DNA of 64,000 nucleotides from Humulus lupulus (taxonomy: Eukaryota; Streptophyta; Magnoliopsida; Rosales; Cannabaceae), in contig NC_084797.1 in NCBI RefSeq assembly GCF_963169125.1, positions 100,279,868 to 100,343,867 of the forward strand, written 5' to 3'. Every line of letters begins with the position of its first letter. The first letter of the stretch is position 1. The notes beneath the pieces were generated by a model. It saw only the letters and a list, made by a program, of their open reading frames with translations. It had not been told where the DNA came from and made no database searches. Shown piece after piece: positions 54,700-64,000 of the stretch. The translations under genes were made by a program, and so were the position numbers.

Positions 54700-55240
54700 T
54701 TATTTTCATGTATATCTAATATTAAACAAATTAATACGAGATAGCCTAAAACATGTTTCTAAAATTGCATTCAAAGAGAAACAAAGAATAGAATACTTAC
54801 AGTATACGCAGCGGAATTAAAGAGTCATTCCTTCAGTTTCTCTAACTCTTGTATCCTCTCTGTCGCAGAGTAGTACCAAGAAACTGAACCGATCTTCTAT
54901 TTTCTTCACAGCCTTCCAATGTATCCTTAGAACCACCTAGACTAGTGTAGGCAATTCTCAACACATGAGATAGATATAGAGAGAAGAAGAGAAAATAACA
55001 AAGAGGCTTAGAAAAGGACTTGTGTTTAGAGAGAATCTAAAACTATCAGAAAATCTGACTTGTGACTTATGTTTTGACTTCTCTCTAAGCACTCCTTTTA
55101 TAGACTCAATTAGGCCATTTAATTTAATTAAAAAAATCAATAAAATAATAGCCATTTTGAAGCCCTAGGTCGAAATTATCATGGGCTATAGGCCCGTGAA
55201 ATTTCCCATTTGATTATAAGCCCATTGGACTTAAAATCAA
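54700..55240 (-). repeat. Second copia LTR fragment
   Basis: AGTGTAGGCAATTCTCAACACATGAG at about 54940 parallels TGTGTGGGCAAGTCTCAACACATG at about 52563, and CTTACAGTATACGCAGCGG parallels CTTACGAGATGGGTAGCG. The piece appears to be the 3' part of a copia LTR joined to the truncated RT at about 55245. Boundaries are approximate. Confidence 0.5.
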
Positions 55241-55244
55241 GGCT

Positions 55245-57060
55245 TGTATTATGATCTGGATACCTAGAACATAACTTGCTTCACCCAAATCCTTCATCTG
55301 GAATTGAGTGCTCAGCCAATTCTTCACATCTGATAATTTCCTAACATTGTTTCCAATGAGTAAGATATCATCTACATAAAGAACCAGGAATACCACTATT
55401 TGATTTGCCTTTAGTTGGTAAACACAGGGCTCATCAATATTTTGTTCAAAGCCGTAGGTTTTGATTATTTCATCAAACCTAAGATTCCAGGAACAAGAAG
55501 CTTGCTTAGGTCCATAGATGGACCGATTCAACTTGCAAACTTTTCCTTATTGTCCAGCTACTTTAAATCCTTCTAGCTGATCCATATAAATGACTTCGTC
55601 AAGCTTTCCATTAAGAAAATTTGTATTGACGTCCATTTGCCAGATCTCATAGTCGAGAGCGGCTGCTATGGATAGGAGGATGCGAATGGATTTGAGCATG
55701 ACTATCGGACTAAAAGTTTCCTCATAGTCCACGCCTTCTCTTTGGGTATAACTCTTTAGCTAATCGAGCTTTATAAGTCTCGATATTTCCATCAACACCT
55801 CATTTCTTCTTGTAGATCCACTTGCACCCAATGGCCCTAAAGTCACTAGGTGCTTCCACAAGATCCCAGACGAAATTTGAGTACATGGATTCCATTTCCT
55901 GTTTCATGGCTTCGAGCCATAGTTCCTTTTCAGGGCTAGCCATTGCCTGTTTGAAAGACAACGGATCATCATTACTAGTGTCACCAACAACCATATTGGT
56001 TTCACCATCCAAACCATAGTGAATTGGGTTCCTCGAAACCCTCCCACTACGACGAGGCTCTGTGACTGTTTGCTCAGGAACAGTGGTACATTCTTCATTT
56101 AAATCGACTAGCGTTGGTTGGACATGAAGAGTGGGAATTTCATCATTAACTTGCGTTGATGATGATGGAACATTGGTTGGAGTCAATTCTCTAACCATCT
56201 CCTCTAAAACTAATTTGTTGCAAGGTTTAAAGTTCTAAACATAGTCATTTTCCAGAAAAGTAGCATTTGTAGAAGTAAACACTTTCTTTTCTGAATGACT
56301 ATAGAAAATTCCACCCCGAGTACCTTTAGGATAGCCAACAAACATGCAAGCTTCAGTTCGCGGTTCTAGCTTTCCCTCCTTTTTCCTCAGGACGTGAGCA
56401 GGACACCCCCAGATTCTATAATGGCGTAAACTAGGTTCACGACCAATCCAGCGTTCTAAAGGTGTTTTGGGGATTGATTTAGACGACACGACATTAAGAA
56501 TGTCATTCACGGTTTCAATTGCATGTCCCCAGAACGAAGTTGGTAGAGTTGAGTAACTAAGCATGCATCTAACCATTTCCAATATAGTTCTGTTTTGGCG
56601 TTCCGCTACACCATTTTGTTGCGGAGTACCTGGGGCAGTAAGTTGTGATAAAATCCCAAGTTCAGTTAAATGATCTTGGAACTGCATATCCAAATATTCT
56701 CCACCCCTATCAGATCGCAAGATCTTTAACGTTTTACCTAATTGGTTCTGAGCCATTGCTAGGAATTCCTAAAACTTTTAAAATGTTTCTGATTTCCTAT
56801 GCATTAGGTAAAGACATGAGTATCTAGAGTATTCGTCAATGAAAGTGACAAAATACTCAAAACCACCCCTGGCATGTACATTCAAAGGTCCACAAACAGC
56901 TGAATGCATAAGACCAAGTGGTTCTTTGGCCCTTTCACCATTTGCAGAGAATGGATGCTTGGTCAGTTTACCTTCTAGAAAAGATTCACAGACAGGTAAT
57001 TCACCTAAGGTGAGTTCCCTCAAATTATGTCCTTTGTAAGTCTTTGAATCCTATCATAGC
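55245..57060 (-). pseudogene. Ty1/copia integrase and reverse transcriptase
   Basis: Right to left: integrase core (56778-57023: HSAVCGPLNVHARGGFEYFV, FIDEYSRYSCLYLM; 56235-56756: SDRGGEYLDM with the second Asp, GVAERQNRTILEMVR with the Glu). A C-terminal FVGYPKGTRGG and a linker (55800-56198: RRSGRVSRNP, WLEAMKQEMESM) follow. Then comes RT (55547-55732: ETFSPIVMLKSIRILLSIAA; 55214-55531: YGPKQASCSW, LYVDDILLIGNN with intact YVDD). It is truncated after YVLGIQ, so RNase H is missing. Frames shift between blocks. Confidence 0.88.
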
Positions 57061-58210
57061 CAATGTGACCTAGTCTCAAGTGTCATAAATACGTCATATT
57101 ATTGTTATCAGTCTTTTGACGTTTATTGGTCCTAGGTTTTGCTACTTTGAATAAATCATTATTAAGAGCGAGGGGTTCGTTAGATCGCAGAATATAAAGC
57201 CTGTTTTTCAAACATGCAATACACAATTATGATCCATTGAAAGAAATAGATATTTTAAAACTTGTGAAAGTCATAACAAATCGTTCTAATTGCAACATGG
57301 AAACTGAAATTAAATTTCTACTAAAATCCAGAATAAAAAATACATATTCTAAAATTAAGTATTTATTTCTGAACTTCAGACGAGCTCTTCCTCTAGCTTG
57401 GACCGCAACGAACGCTCAATTCCAAACTCTAAGCTTTAAGCCCCTTTCACTCACTTCCTCCCACGATTCAAGAAGTTGTAAAGAGTTGCAAACATGGTTA
57501 GTAGATCCAGAATCAATAATCCAAACAGATTTATCATTCTCTAAAACTCATGTTTCCAAGATAAATGAACTATAATCATTACCTTTATTTTTCGCTGCTA
57601 GAAACTTGGGGCAATCTTGTTTCCAATGCCCCTTCTCTTTGCAGTGAAAGCACTTATCTTTACCTTTCTTGTTTTTCTTGTTCTTCCCCTTAGGCGTCTA
57701 TGCACTTGGTTGTGCACTCGTCTTTGCAGCCTTTGCATGCTTGAGGTTGTTTATTTATCCACCTTTCCTCTTGTTTCCAGCTTTCGAAGACGATGCTGGA
57801 TGGGCTTCAACCTTAGCTAGATTAGCAGCAACATCAGTAGTCTTATTTTCACCTCCTTTACTTGGTCCACCCATGACAGGTTCAATAATCTGAAGCTCGT
57901 TCATGAGCTGCGTCAGACCATAGTTGAGTTGAGCACGAACGTGCAGACACGGTGCCATTCGAGAATTTACAGTGCCATCACGAACGTGCAGAGACGGTGC
58001 TATCCAAGAATTTACGATACCATCACGAGCATTGACGGTGCCATAACTAACGTGCGGACATGGTGCTCGTTCTGGGGATTCCTCAATCATGACGAATTCA
58101 GAGTTGTCACCAATCAACTCTATGTTGATATTCTTCTTCCTATTAAGGAAGTTTTCTCCAGTGAGTTTCTCCATCGAAAGTTGAGAAAGGATGGGAGTAG
58201 ACATTGGCAC
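57061..58210 (-). pseudogene. Ty1/copia gag, protease and pre-integrase region
   Basis: The start at 58210 reads MPMSTPILSQLSMEKLTGEN. The middle of gag is replaced by a 45-bp tandem repeat (57930-58080). A CCHC zinc knuckle KCFHCKEKGHWKQDC lies near 57601-57655, then the protease IIDSGS (about 57500-57530) and the pre-integrase LRLGHIGYDR box near 57050-57080. Several stops. Gag would form the particle and the protease would process the polyprotein. Confidence 0.83.
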
Positions 58211-60530
58211 TACTTAGCTTAAAACTACAAATTATCAATAAAATAGATATCAATCACATTTTCTCAATAAAACTTCTATTTACACAAATTTCAAGAAATG
58301 GCACAACATATACCAAAAATATGTAAAATATGAGAAAAAATACCAAAAACAATCATATCTCTATTTCTTTAGGTTTTTAACTAATCTATGATATCCTTCT
58401 CTTGGTTGGCGAGAGTCAAAAAATACCATTAGTTAAATAGAGTTGTAAACTTATTTAATAATGGACACCACTATTAACAACCTACTATTCGATCAAAATA
58501 AAAAACAAAATCTCTTATTTTATGAGTTAGACCCACGGTTTCGATAATCATAGATTTAGTCCTATAATTATCTATCTTTCAAGATCTAACCTTGTCAAAA
58601 TAACTAATGAACACCTTCCGTAGGGGGACGAATCAAAGCGCCTCGAGGCCCCATTAAGCTATTGACTATGTTAAACCAACGGTGGAGATCGAATAAAATT
58701 CTTAAAATAAGCTCATTATTAAATTAAAAATAGTATTTTTATTATTTATTTTTAGAAAATTAATGACTATGGTTTTCCAAAAAAAATTAAACAAATTAAA
58801 ATTTCTAAAACCAAAGTCCTATAATTTCCTATTAATTCTAAAGTTTCACATTGAAACAAATTCAATTAATTAAGAATTAACTTGTTGCTAATCAATATTT
58901 AGGTTTAACTAATATAATAAACCTATACAATTACGTCTAACTTAGGTAAATGGGTCTTAACAATTGGGCTTGTATGGAGGAGGGCTGGGTCCAGTATGTC
59001 ATTCCCACTACAAATGCCCCCTATCTTTCATACAAGGTCCAAAAGACAGGAATTTAAACCTTTATTTTATTAATTGTTATTAATTGATTAGGCCCACTAT
59101 AGTCATGCAAAGAAAATGGGCCTTCACAAGTGGAATCACCCACAAGAGAGGAATTTAAACTTTACATTTTCTAATGGGCCCAAATAAAACCTATCATTTT
59201 ATGAATATTTTATATGGCAAAAACTATATATCTAACAAACATATGGACCACTATATTCATCTAAGCCCAATTGCAAAAATACCACATATAGTGCAAATAG
59301 ACATGCTATAATTAGATGAGCCTAATCATCTTACTATATGAGCAATTCTATGAATTTATGCAAAAATACCACAATTTGTTTCATTTGCAAAAACACCACA
59401 ATTAATTATCTAGAATTTATCAAAAAATTCAAATTAATTAAATTTTTACAAAAAAATAAGTCAATTTAAATGAAATTTATCAACAATTAACAATAGTTAA
59501 TTTAAATTTCATATATCAACCATCAACTTGGTTTAGGTTAATTTGAAAAAATAAAATAAAATAAAATATTAATTTAATTTAAATAGGATTTATCAACAAT
59601 TAACCAAAGTTAATTTAAATCTCATTTATAAAAAAAATATTTTATTAATTGGCTGGAATAAAATGATATTTTTCAAAATTTAACCAATTTTAAATTTTAA
59701 AATCAATATTTTAACTATTTTCTAAAATATCTTGTGTTGTTATAACTATTAGCTAATATTTTAACCATTAAAAAATAAAATAAAATATAAATAGTTATAA
59801 AAATCCTAAAATATTTCAAAATAGTTAAACAAATTCAAATATCCATAAAAATATCTAACTAACATTATTCAAATTTCAAATAATTTAAATATTAAAAATT
59901 ATAGAATAAAAAGATATTTATATTTTCAAATAAATATTTAATAAAAATACCAAGAATTTAAAAGAAAATATCTTAAATATATGATATCATAATTTTAATA
60001 TTTTAATATATTAAAAAAATTTAAATTATGTTGTTAGTCTATTTTTAAATTTGAAGTTGAATATTTGTAGAAAATATATAATTATTTAAATCTCAACTAA
60101 CAAAAATATCTTATTTAAGAAAAAAAAACAATTTTAAATGATAAAACAAAAAATATATTTTTGGTTTTGATTATAAATAATAAATATCCACAATTTTAAT
60201 TTTCTTTAATTTAAAAAAAAATGATGAATAGTACCTGTGGGTACTGTTCACCGTAGCTGGTGTGCGTGGGCACGCGCGGGGGTGTGCGCACGCATGGGGA
60301 GCCAAGCCAAATTTTTCCAAAAAAAATTTTGAGCAATTTTTCAAACCAAAACTATTTTCTAATTAATTTTTAACATGTTTTACACAAAATAAAGCATATA
60401 TAAAAATTAATAGCATAGAAAACACAACAAAATAACCTAAAAATTGCTAATAATCACATAAAATCAATATGCATTATAAAAACATGATAACCATCCAATA
60501 CCGAGCAGACCGATAAGATTAGGAAATTTC
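58211..60530 (-). other. Long copia leader or AT-rich spacer
   Basis: AT-rich with no credible gene. 58600-58690 contains a conserved-looking GC-richer stretch (complement of GGGGCCTCGAGGCGCTTTGA). 60230-60300 has GTGCGTGGGCACGCGCGGG. The right end near 60400 resembles the leader at 52100-52250, but no primer binding site or LTR follows, so the 5' LTR of this copia copy is lost. Confidence 0.4.
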
Positions 60531-60678
60531 TTACACTTCCCCTTTTCCTCTCATTCATGTTCACTCTCTCTCTCTCCCCTGTATATTGAAGCTGAAAGGA
60601 AATTTAAGCTAAAGATTCAAGAATTGAAGCTGGTAGAGGGCATAAAGTCTCCGAGGATTCAAGCAACAAATTAATACG

Positions 60679-60880
60679 TGATCTGATAGGGGTGAAGAAT
60701 ATTTGGATATGCAGTTCCAAGATCATTTAACTGAACTTGGGATTTTATCACAACTTACTGCCCCAAGTACTCGCAACAAAATGGTGTAGTGGAACGCCGA
60801 AACAGAACTTTATTGGAAATGGTTAGATGAATGCTTAGTTACTCAACTCTACCAACTTCGTTCTGGGGACATGCAATTTT
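60679..60880 (+). pseudogene. Copia integrase fragment in opposite orientation
   Basis: The plus-strand reading EEYLDMQFQDHLTELGILSQ and onward to CAATTT is nearly the same sequence as the minus-strand integrase at 56550-56756, with a deletion at AAGTACTCGCAAC that shifts the frame. It is an isolated 200-bp piece. Confidence 0.8.
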
Positions 60881-61391
60881 AAACATGTTCATGCATGAAA
60901 ATAAAGATTACCAAAGGCTCTGAGGCCAATTAATTAGGGCATAAAACCCCAACAGTGATATGATTAGATTAGATTAGATAATAACGATACTTATTTATCT
61001 GGTCAATAATCAATATCGGTCCAGTCCAATGTAACAAAATACACCCGATCTTATCTACTTGGTCAATGTCCTAGATATCATATCACACCAGATGTGTAAG
61101 TAGATCTTATCATAGATTACCCAATCAATAAAAATACAGTGTACTAATTTAATCTTAGGACAAAATACTTTTGAACATATAATTACAATTATAATCCACT
61201 GTGACCGAGTCACTATAATTGTAACTATACATATGTTCAGAATTTTATAAATGTTTGTATTAATAATAATTAATCATGTAATAAAACATGTAAACAACGC
61301 AATTTGATTGAACAAAATGATTTCTACTACTTTATTGATAATGAATGAATTACATAAGAAATGAGGTTTTATAAGGGCATAAAACCTAACA
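60881..61391 (-). repeat. Two copia LTR 5'-end fragments, minus strand
   Basis: 61391 down to 60955 begins TGTTAGGTTTTATGCCC and follows the 5873 LTR for its first 437 bp or so. It abuts a second LTR start, TGTTGGGGTTTTATGCCC, at 60954, which continues for only 74 bp into the integrase fragment. No target duplication was identified. Confidence 0.7.
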
Positions 61392-61971
61392 AAATCTATA
61401 ACACTTCAATACCCTATGATACTTATAAAATAATTGATCACTTAATTTTGTATCATTCTTTATAATAGCATTATACATTATACATATGTGTCCATAAAAT
61501 AAGATTTTGATCTAACGCTTGGTGAATTGAGGTAAGTGTGTTTTTTATTTTGCAATATGGTGTAAGTATTGAATCTGTTATACTTAATTTTTTTGTTCTC
61601 TGTCCTTTTATTTCAGTAAATGAGACAATTTTGTTCAGTTTTTTTTTTTTTTGATAAAGCCCAAGAGCGACAATTTGGTTCAGTTGTTTATCCATTTTGT
61701 ACCTTTTTCTTCCAACATTAAATTATTTTTCACCTGTGATGAAGTATAGTTGTTGTTATTCTATCTTCATAGTTCGTTTCGATGATTTGTCTTAGTTTTT
61801 TTTAGTGTTCTTTCAAAGCAACCAATTACTTATTTCATATAGATATATATATATATATTATTCTTTTGCTATAGTAGGTAGTTGAAATAAGTTTATTTGC
61901 TGTTTTGTTGAAATTAAAATGTGATGATTAGAATATGAAACTTTATGCTTTGACAAGTGTATACAGGTATG
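61392..61971. other. AT-rich spacer, no gene seen
   Basis: T-rich single strand composition with a poly-T run at about 61640 and a TATATA run at about 61845. The frame at 61471-61695 is unsupported. Confidence 0.45.
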
Positions 61972-61976
61972 TTAGG

Positions 61977-63150
61977 TGTCACGGGCTGACATTTTGACAG
62001 CGGAAATGCCCGTGCGGCACCTTGACTCCTCTGAGCCAAGGTCAGCCTTCCAACCATTCGAATAACAATGGACACATTTTTCGCGCGACCGTGTGCCTCT
62101 GCACACTTCCGCCTCTCAAACAACTCTCGCCGAGTCATGCTCTTCAGCATCTATGAGTGCAATCATGCATCAAGGCTATCTAGCCAAGACACTCACACTG
62201 ACCATAGGTTCTCACTATGGCAAGGAAAATCCCAACACCGATGCTCACCCAGACATTCGCAAATCGAGGTAGCATGTGTGGCTAAGAGCCAACACCAAGC
62301 TGGCGTGCCAACACCTCCTATCATGTCCCAGTCGATACTACCCGATTAGCTCACGTCACAGACCAAGGACTCCCATACCTCCATGGTCCAATCCTCAAGA
62401 CACCACACCATCATGCATGTTGGCAGGCCCTCGAGACTGGCTGCCAGACTAGTAGCACACACTGGACCTCTGTCCTACTCAAGCATAGTGCACCCTCTAA
62501 TGCTTGCATGCTAACAAGTCCCACGAATGACTTCCCGTGTCATCTCGTGTCGAGATTCATGGCCATGGCGCACCACGACATCTCTCAAAGGTTTGGGCCA
62601 CGTTCCATGCAAGCGGCATCCCGGCAAGCCAAGGGAACCGTACCCTTAAACCTCTGGCAGCACACTTCGACGCACTACCGAGGCGGCCCAGTAATGTCCA
62701 TGAGTACTCCTACTCATGGAGACATATGAGTCCCTTCGTGGTCCTCATATGCCCACCCTACTAGTCCTCCCAACTAGTAGTAGCTCACTTGATGCACCTG
62801 TGCCAGGGGGTGGTGGAGAGCTGACACCAGGTGCTCCCCCTACAAAGAGCCTTCTGAGCTTTTAGCCTTCTACCAAGAACATATATGATTTTTGCTTGGC
62901 AGACATATTTGGCTTCGAGCTCGCCAATTCTCTGAATCTCCCAAATCCGATTGTACCATTGTGTTTATTGACCCTTCAATATGGAACCTACCAAGACCCG
63001 TCCATTTCCGGGCAATATTGAAGATATTTACGAAAATACCACTGCCCTACAAACTAGGCATCAGCATACTCACCAGCCTGCACCCTCGCGTGTGCATCTG
63101 ACCAAGCGCCATCCTAGCTTGTAACATGCCCTCAAGGCCGGCATGTTACA
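61977..63150 (+). mobile_element. GC-rich solo LTR, 1174 bp
   Basis: TGTCACGGGCTGACA ... GGCCGGCATGTTACA, flanked by TTAGG on both sides (61972-61976 and 63151-63155). It is distinctly richer in C and in CACA/CAC words than all flanking DNA. Short frames inside (62068-62349, 62508-62764) have no recognisable domain. LTR class is not assigned; orientation is undetermined. Confidence 0.85.
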
Positions 63151-63155
63151 TTAGG

Positions 63156-63565
63156 CAGGGTTATTTGTTATTTTTCCTTTTCTTTTGTGGATTTTTTTTT
63201 TCCTTTGTAACATCTCTTCTATATATAAAAAAAGTGTGTAGATAGCGAAAATTCTTAATTTTAACAGTTCGTTTTTATAATTTTAATGGAATATTTTAAA
63301 TATTTAATGGAATATACATTTAAAAATAACTTAAAAAATAGATATTTACTAATTATATTAATATAAATTCAAATATTATAAAATATTATTATTATAATTA
63401 TATTTAATATAAAACTACATATGTAATAAATATATTAATATAAATTCAAATTCAAAGGTTATAAAATACTATTATTATTGTAATAATATATAATACAATA
63501 CTAAATATTTAATAATTATATTAATATAAATTTAAATATTATAAAATATTATTATGATAATAATA
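63156..63565. repeat. AT-rich spacer with tandem AATATTATAAAATATTATTAT words
   Basis: 63340-63560 repeats a phrase of about 80-90 bp (TTAATATAAATTCAAATATTATAAAA...). There is no gene. Position 63561-63565 (TAATA) would be the left target site of the LTR that follows. Confidence 0.6.
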
Positions 63566-64000
63566 TGTTGACCCACGATTTAGCCAACTGACACGGAGTC
63601 AAAATATGAATGATACAGACGAATATATAGAGAATAACGTAATGACAAAAGTAAGGAAAACACAGTAATTTATAGTGGTTCGGCCCCAGGATCTGGTAAT
63701 GACCTACGTCCACTTAGAATGATATTGATATGGGATCAAAAGTGTGATCAGAGAACTTGGGTTCAATGAGTTTCAACACTTCTGATAAACAATACAAGTT
63801 TACTCCGATAAATTCTATAATCTCTATGATTTCCAGGCTCAAAAGTCCCTTCCCATGAGCCACCTCTTGCTATTTATAGGCTCATGGAGGGTTGCCCAAT
63901 ATTGTTACAGATATTATCCCCTGAATCATGGGATATTCAGAAGATTGCATGAGATAAATTCGGGATATATAAGATCTTCCCATAAATGTTGCTTTGCCAG
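63566..64000 (-). mobile_element. Tat-type LTR, cut by window end
   Basis: It starts TGTTGACCCACGATTTAGCC and follows the Tat-1 LTR layout: ACACGGAGTC, TTTATAGTGGTTCGGCCCCA, GACCTACGTCCACTTAG, and TGAGCC...CTATTTATAGGCTCA. No primer-binding-site sequence lies to its left, so if it belongs to an element of the Tat-1 polarity this is the 3' LTR; a solo LTR is equally possible. Confidence 0.75.

Larger units (their letters stand above)
52277..54700 (-). repeat. Copia LTR on the minus strand, split by a Tat solo LTR
   Basis: The left edge is TGTAGGATCTCG. Internal segments at 53145-53319 and 54362-54680 are reverse complements of the copia LTR at 5873-6834 (ATAGACTCAGAATTGCAC, CCCCTCATTG, GTAAGCTGGTAACGA). 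The start of the LTR on the right side is lost or merged with another LTR fragment near 54700. Confidence 0.65.

Noticed and set aside
62068..62349. 93-codon frame and neighbours in the GC-rich solo LTR
   Set aside because: Inside a solo LTR with no domain; openness follows from the GC-rich composition.

Overview
This window is plant nuclear DNA, almost certainly from a eudicot with a repeat-rich genome. It is dominated by LTR retrotransposons nested inside one another, with plant Ty3/gypsy chromovirus (Tekay/Del-like), Ty3/gypsy Tat-lineage and Ty1/copia proteins, spliceosomal GT-AG introns, long AT-rich spacers and no bacterial operon features. I cannot fix the species without a search. No intact host gene, rRNA or tRNA gene is visible.

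Layout. 1-2669 is a chromovirus LTR cut by the window edge. 2670-4294, 20500-20770 and 21649-24446 look like pieces of one older non-LTR locus carrying broken or hypothetical reading frames. It was split by a chromovirus (4295-20499, duplicated target GTTAA) and by a solo LTR (20771-21648, target ATAAG). The chromovirus at 4295-20499 is mostly deleted and was itself invaded by a complete 11.7-kb Tat-lineage element on the minus strand (8093-19813). 24446-34137 is a second, 5'-truncated chromovirus on the minus strand. Its LTR contains a solo LTR (26721-29826, target CCCAT) and its pol contains another (31415-33324, target GACGT). 34138-35635 is low-complexity DNA.

35636-51953 is a 16.3-kb Tat-lineage element on the minus strand with two 787-bp LTRs and target ATATA. 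Its gag is broken by a truncated chromovirus (46081-50907) that holds a further solo LTR (48296-50540, target CACGG). 51959-61391 is a Ty1/copia graveyard with a Tat-type solo LTR (53320-54356, target ATCCT). 61977-63150 is a GC-rich solo LTR (target TTAGG), and 63566-64000 is the start of another Tat-type LTR.

How the parts work. Each Tat element has the order 5'LTR-PBS-gag-PR-RT-RNaseH-second RNaseH-INT on the minus strand. Between INT and the 3'LTR each also carries an oppositely oriented multi-exon reading frame with its own TATA box and 5'-leader intron. All element proteins seen are interrupted by stops or frameshifts, so the copies are probably non-autonomous now. The paired target duplications allow the order of insertion to be reconstructed. 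The most interesting signal is the spliced antisense gene with a private promoter, conserved in layout between two diverged Tat elements. A second purine tract lies between it and pol in both.
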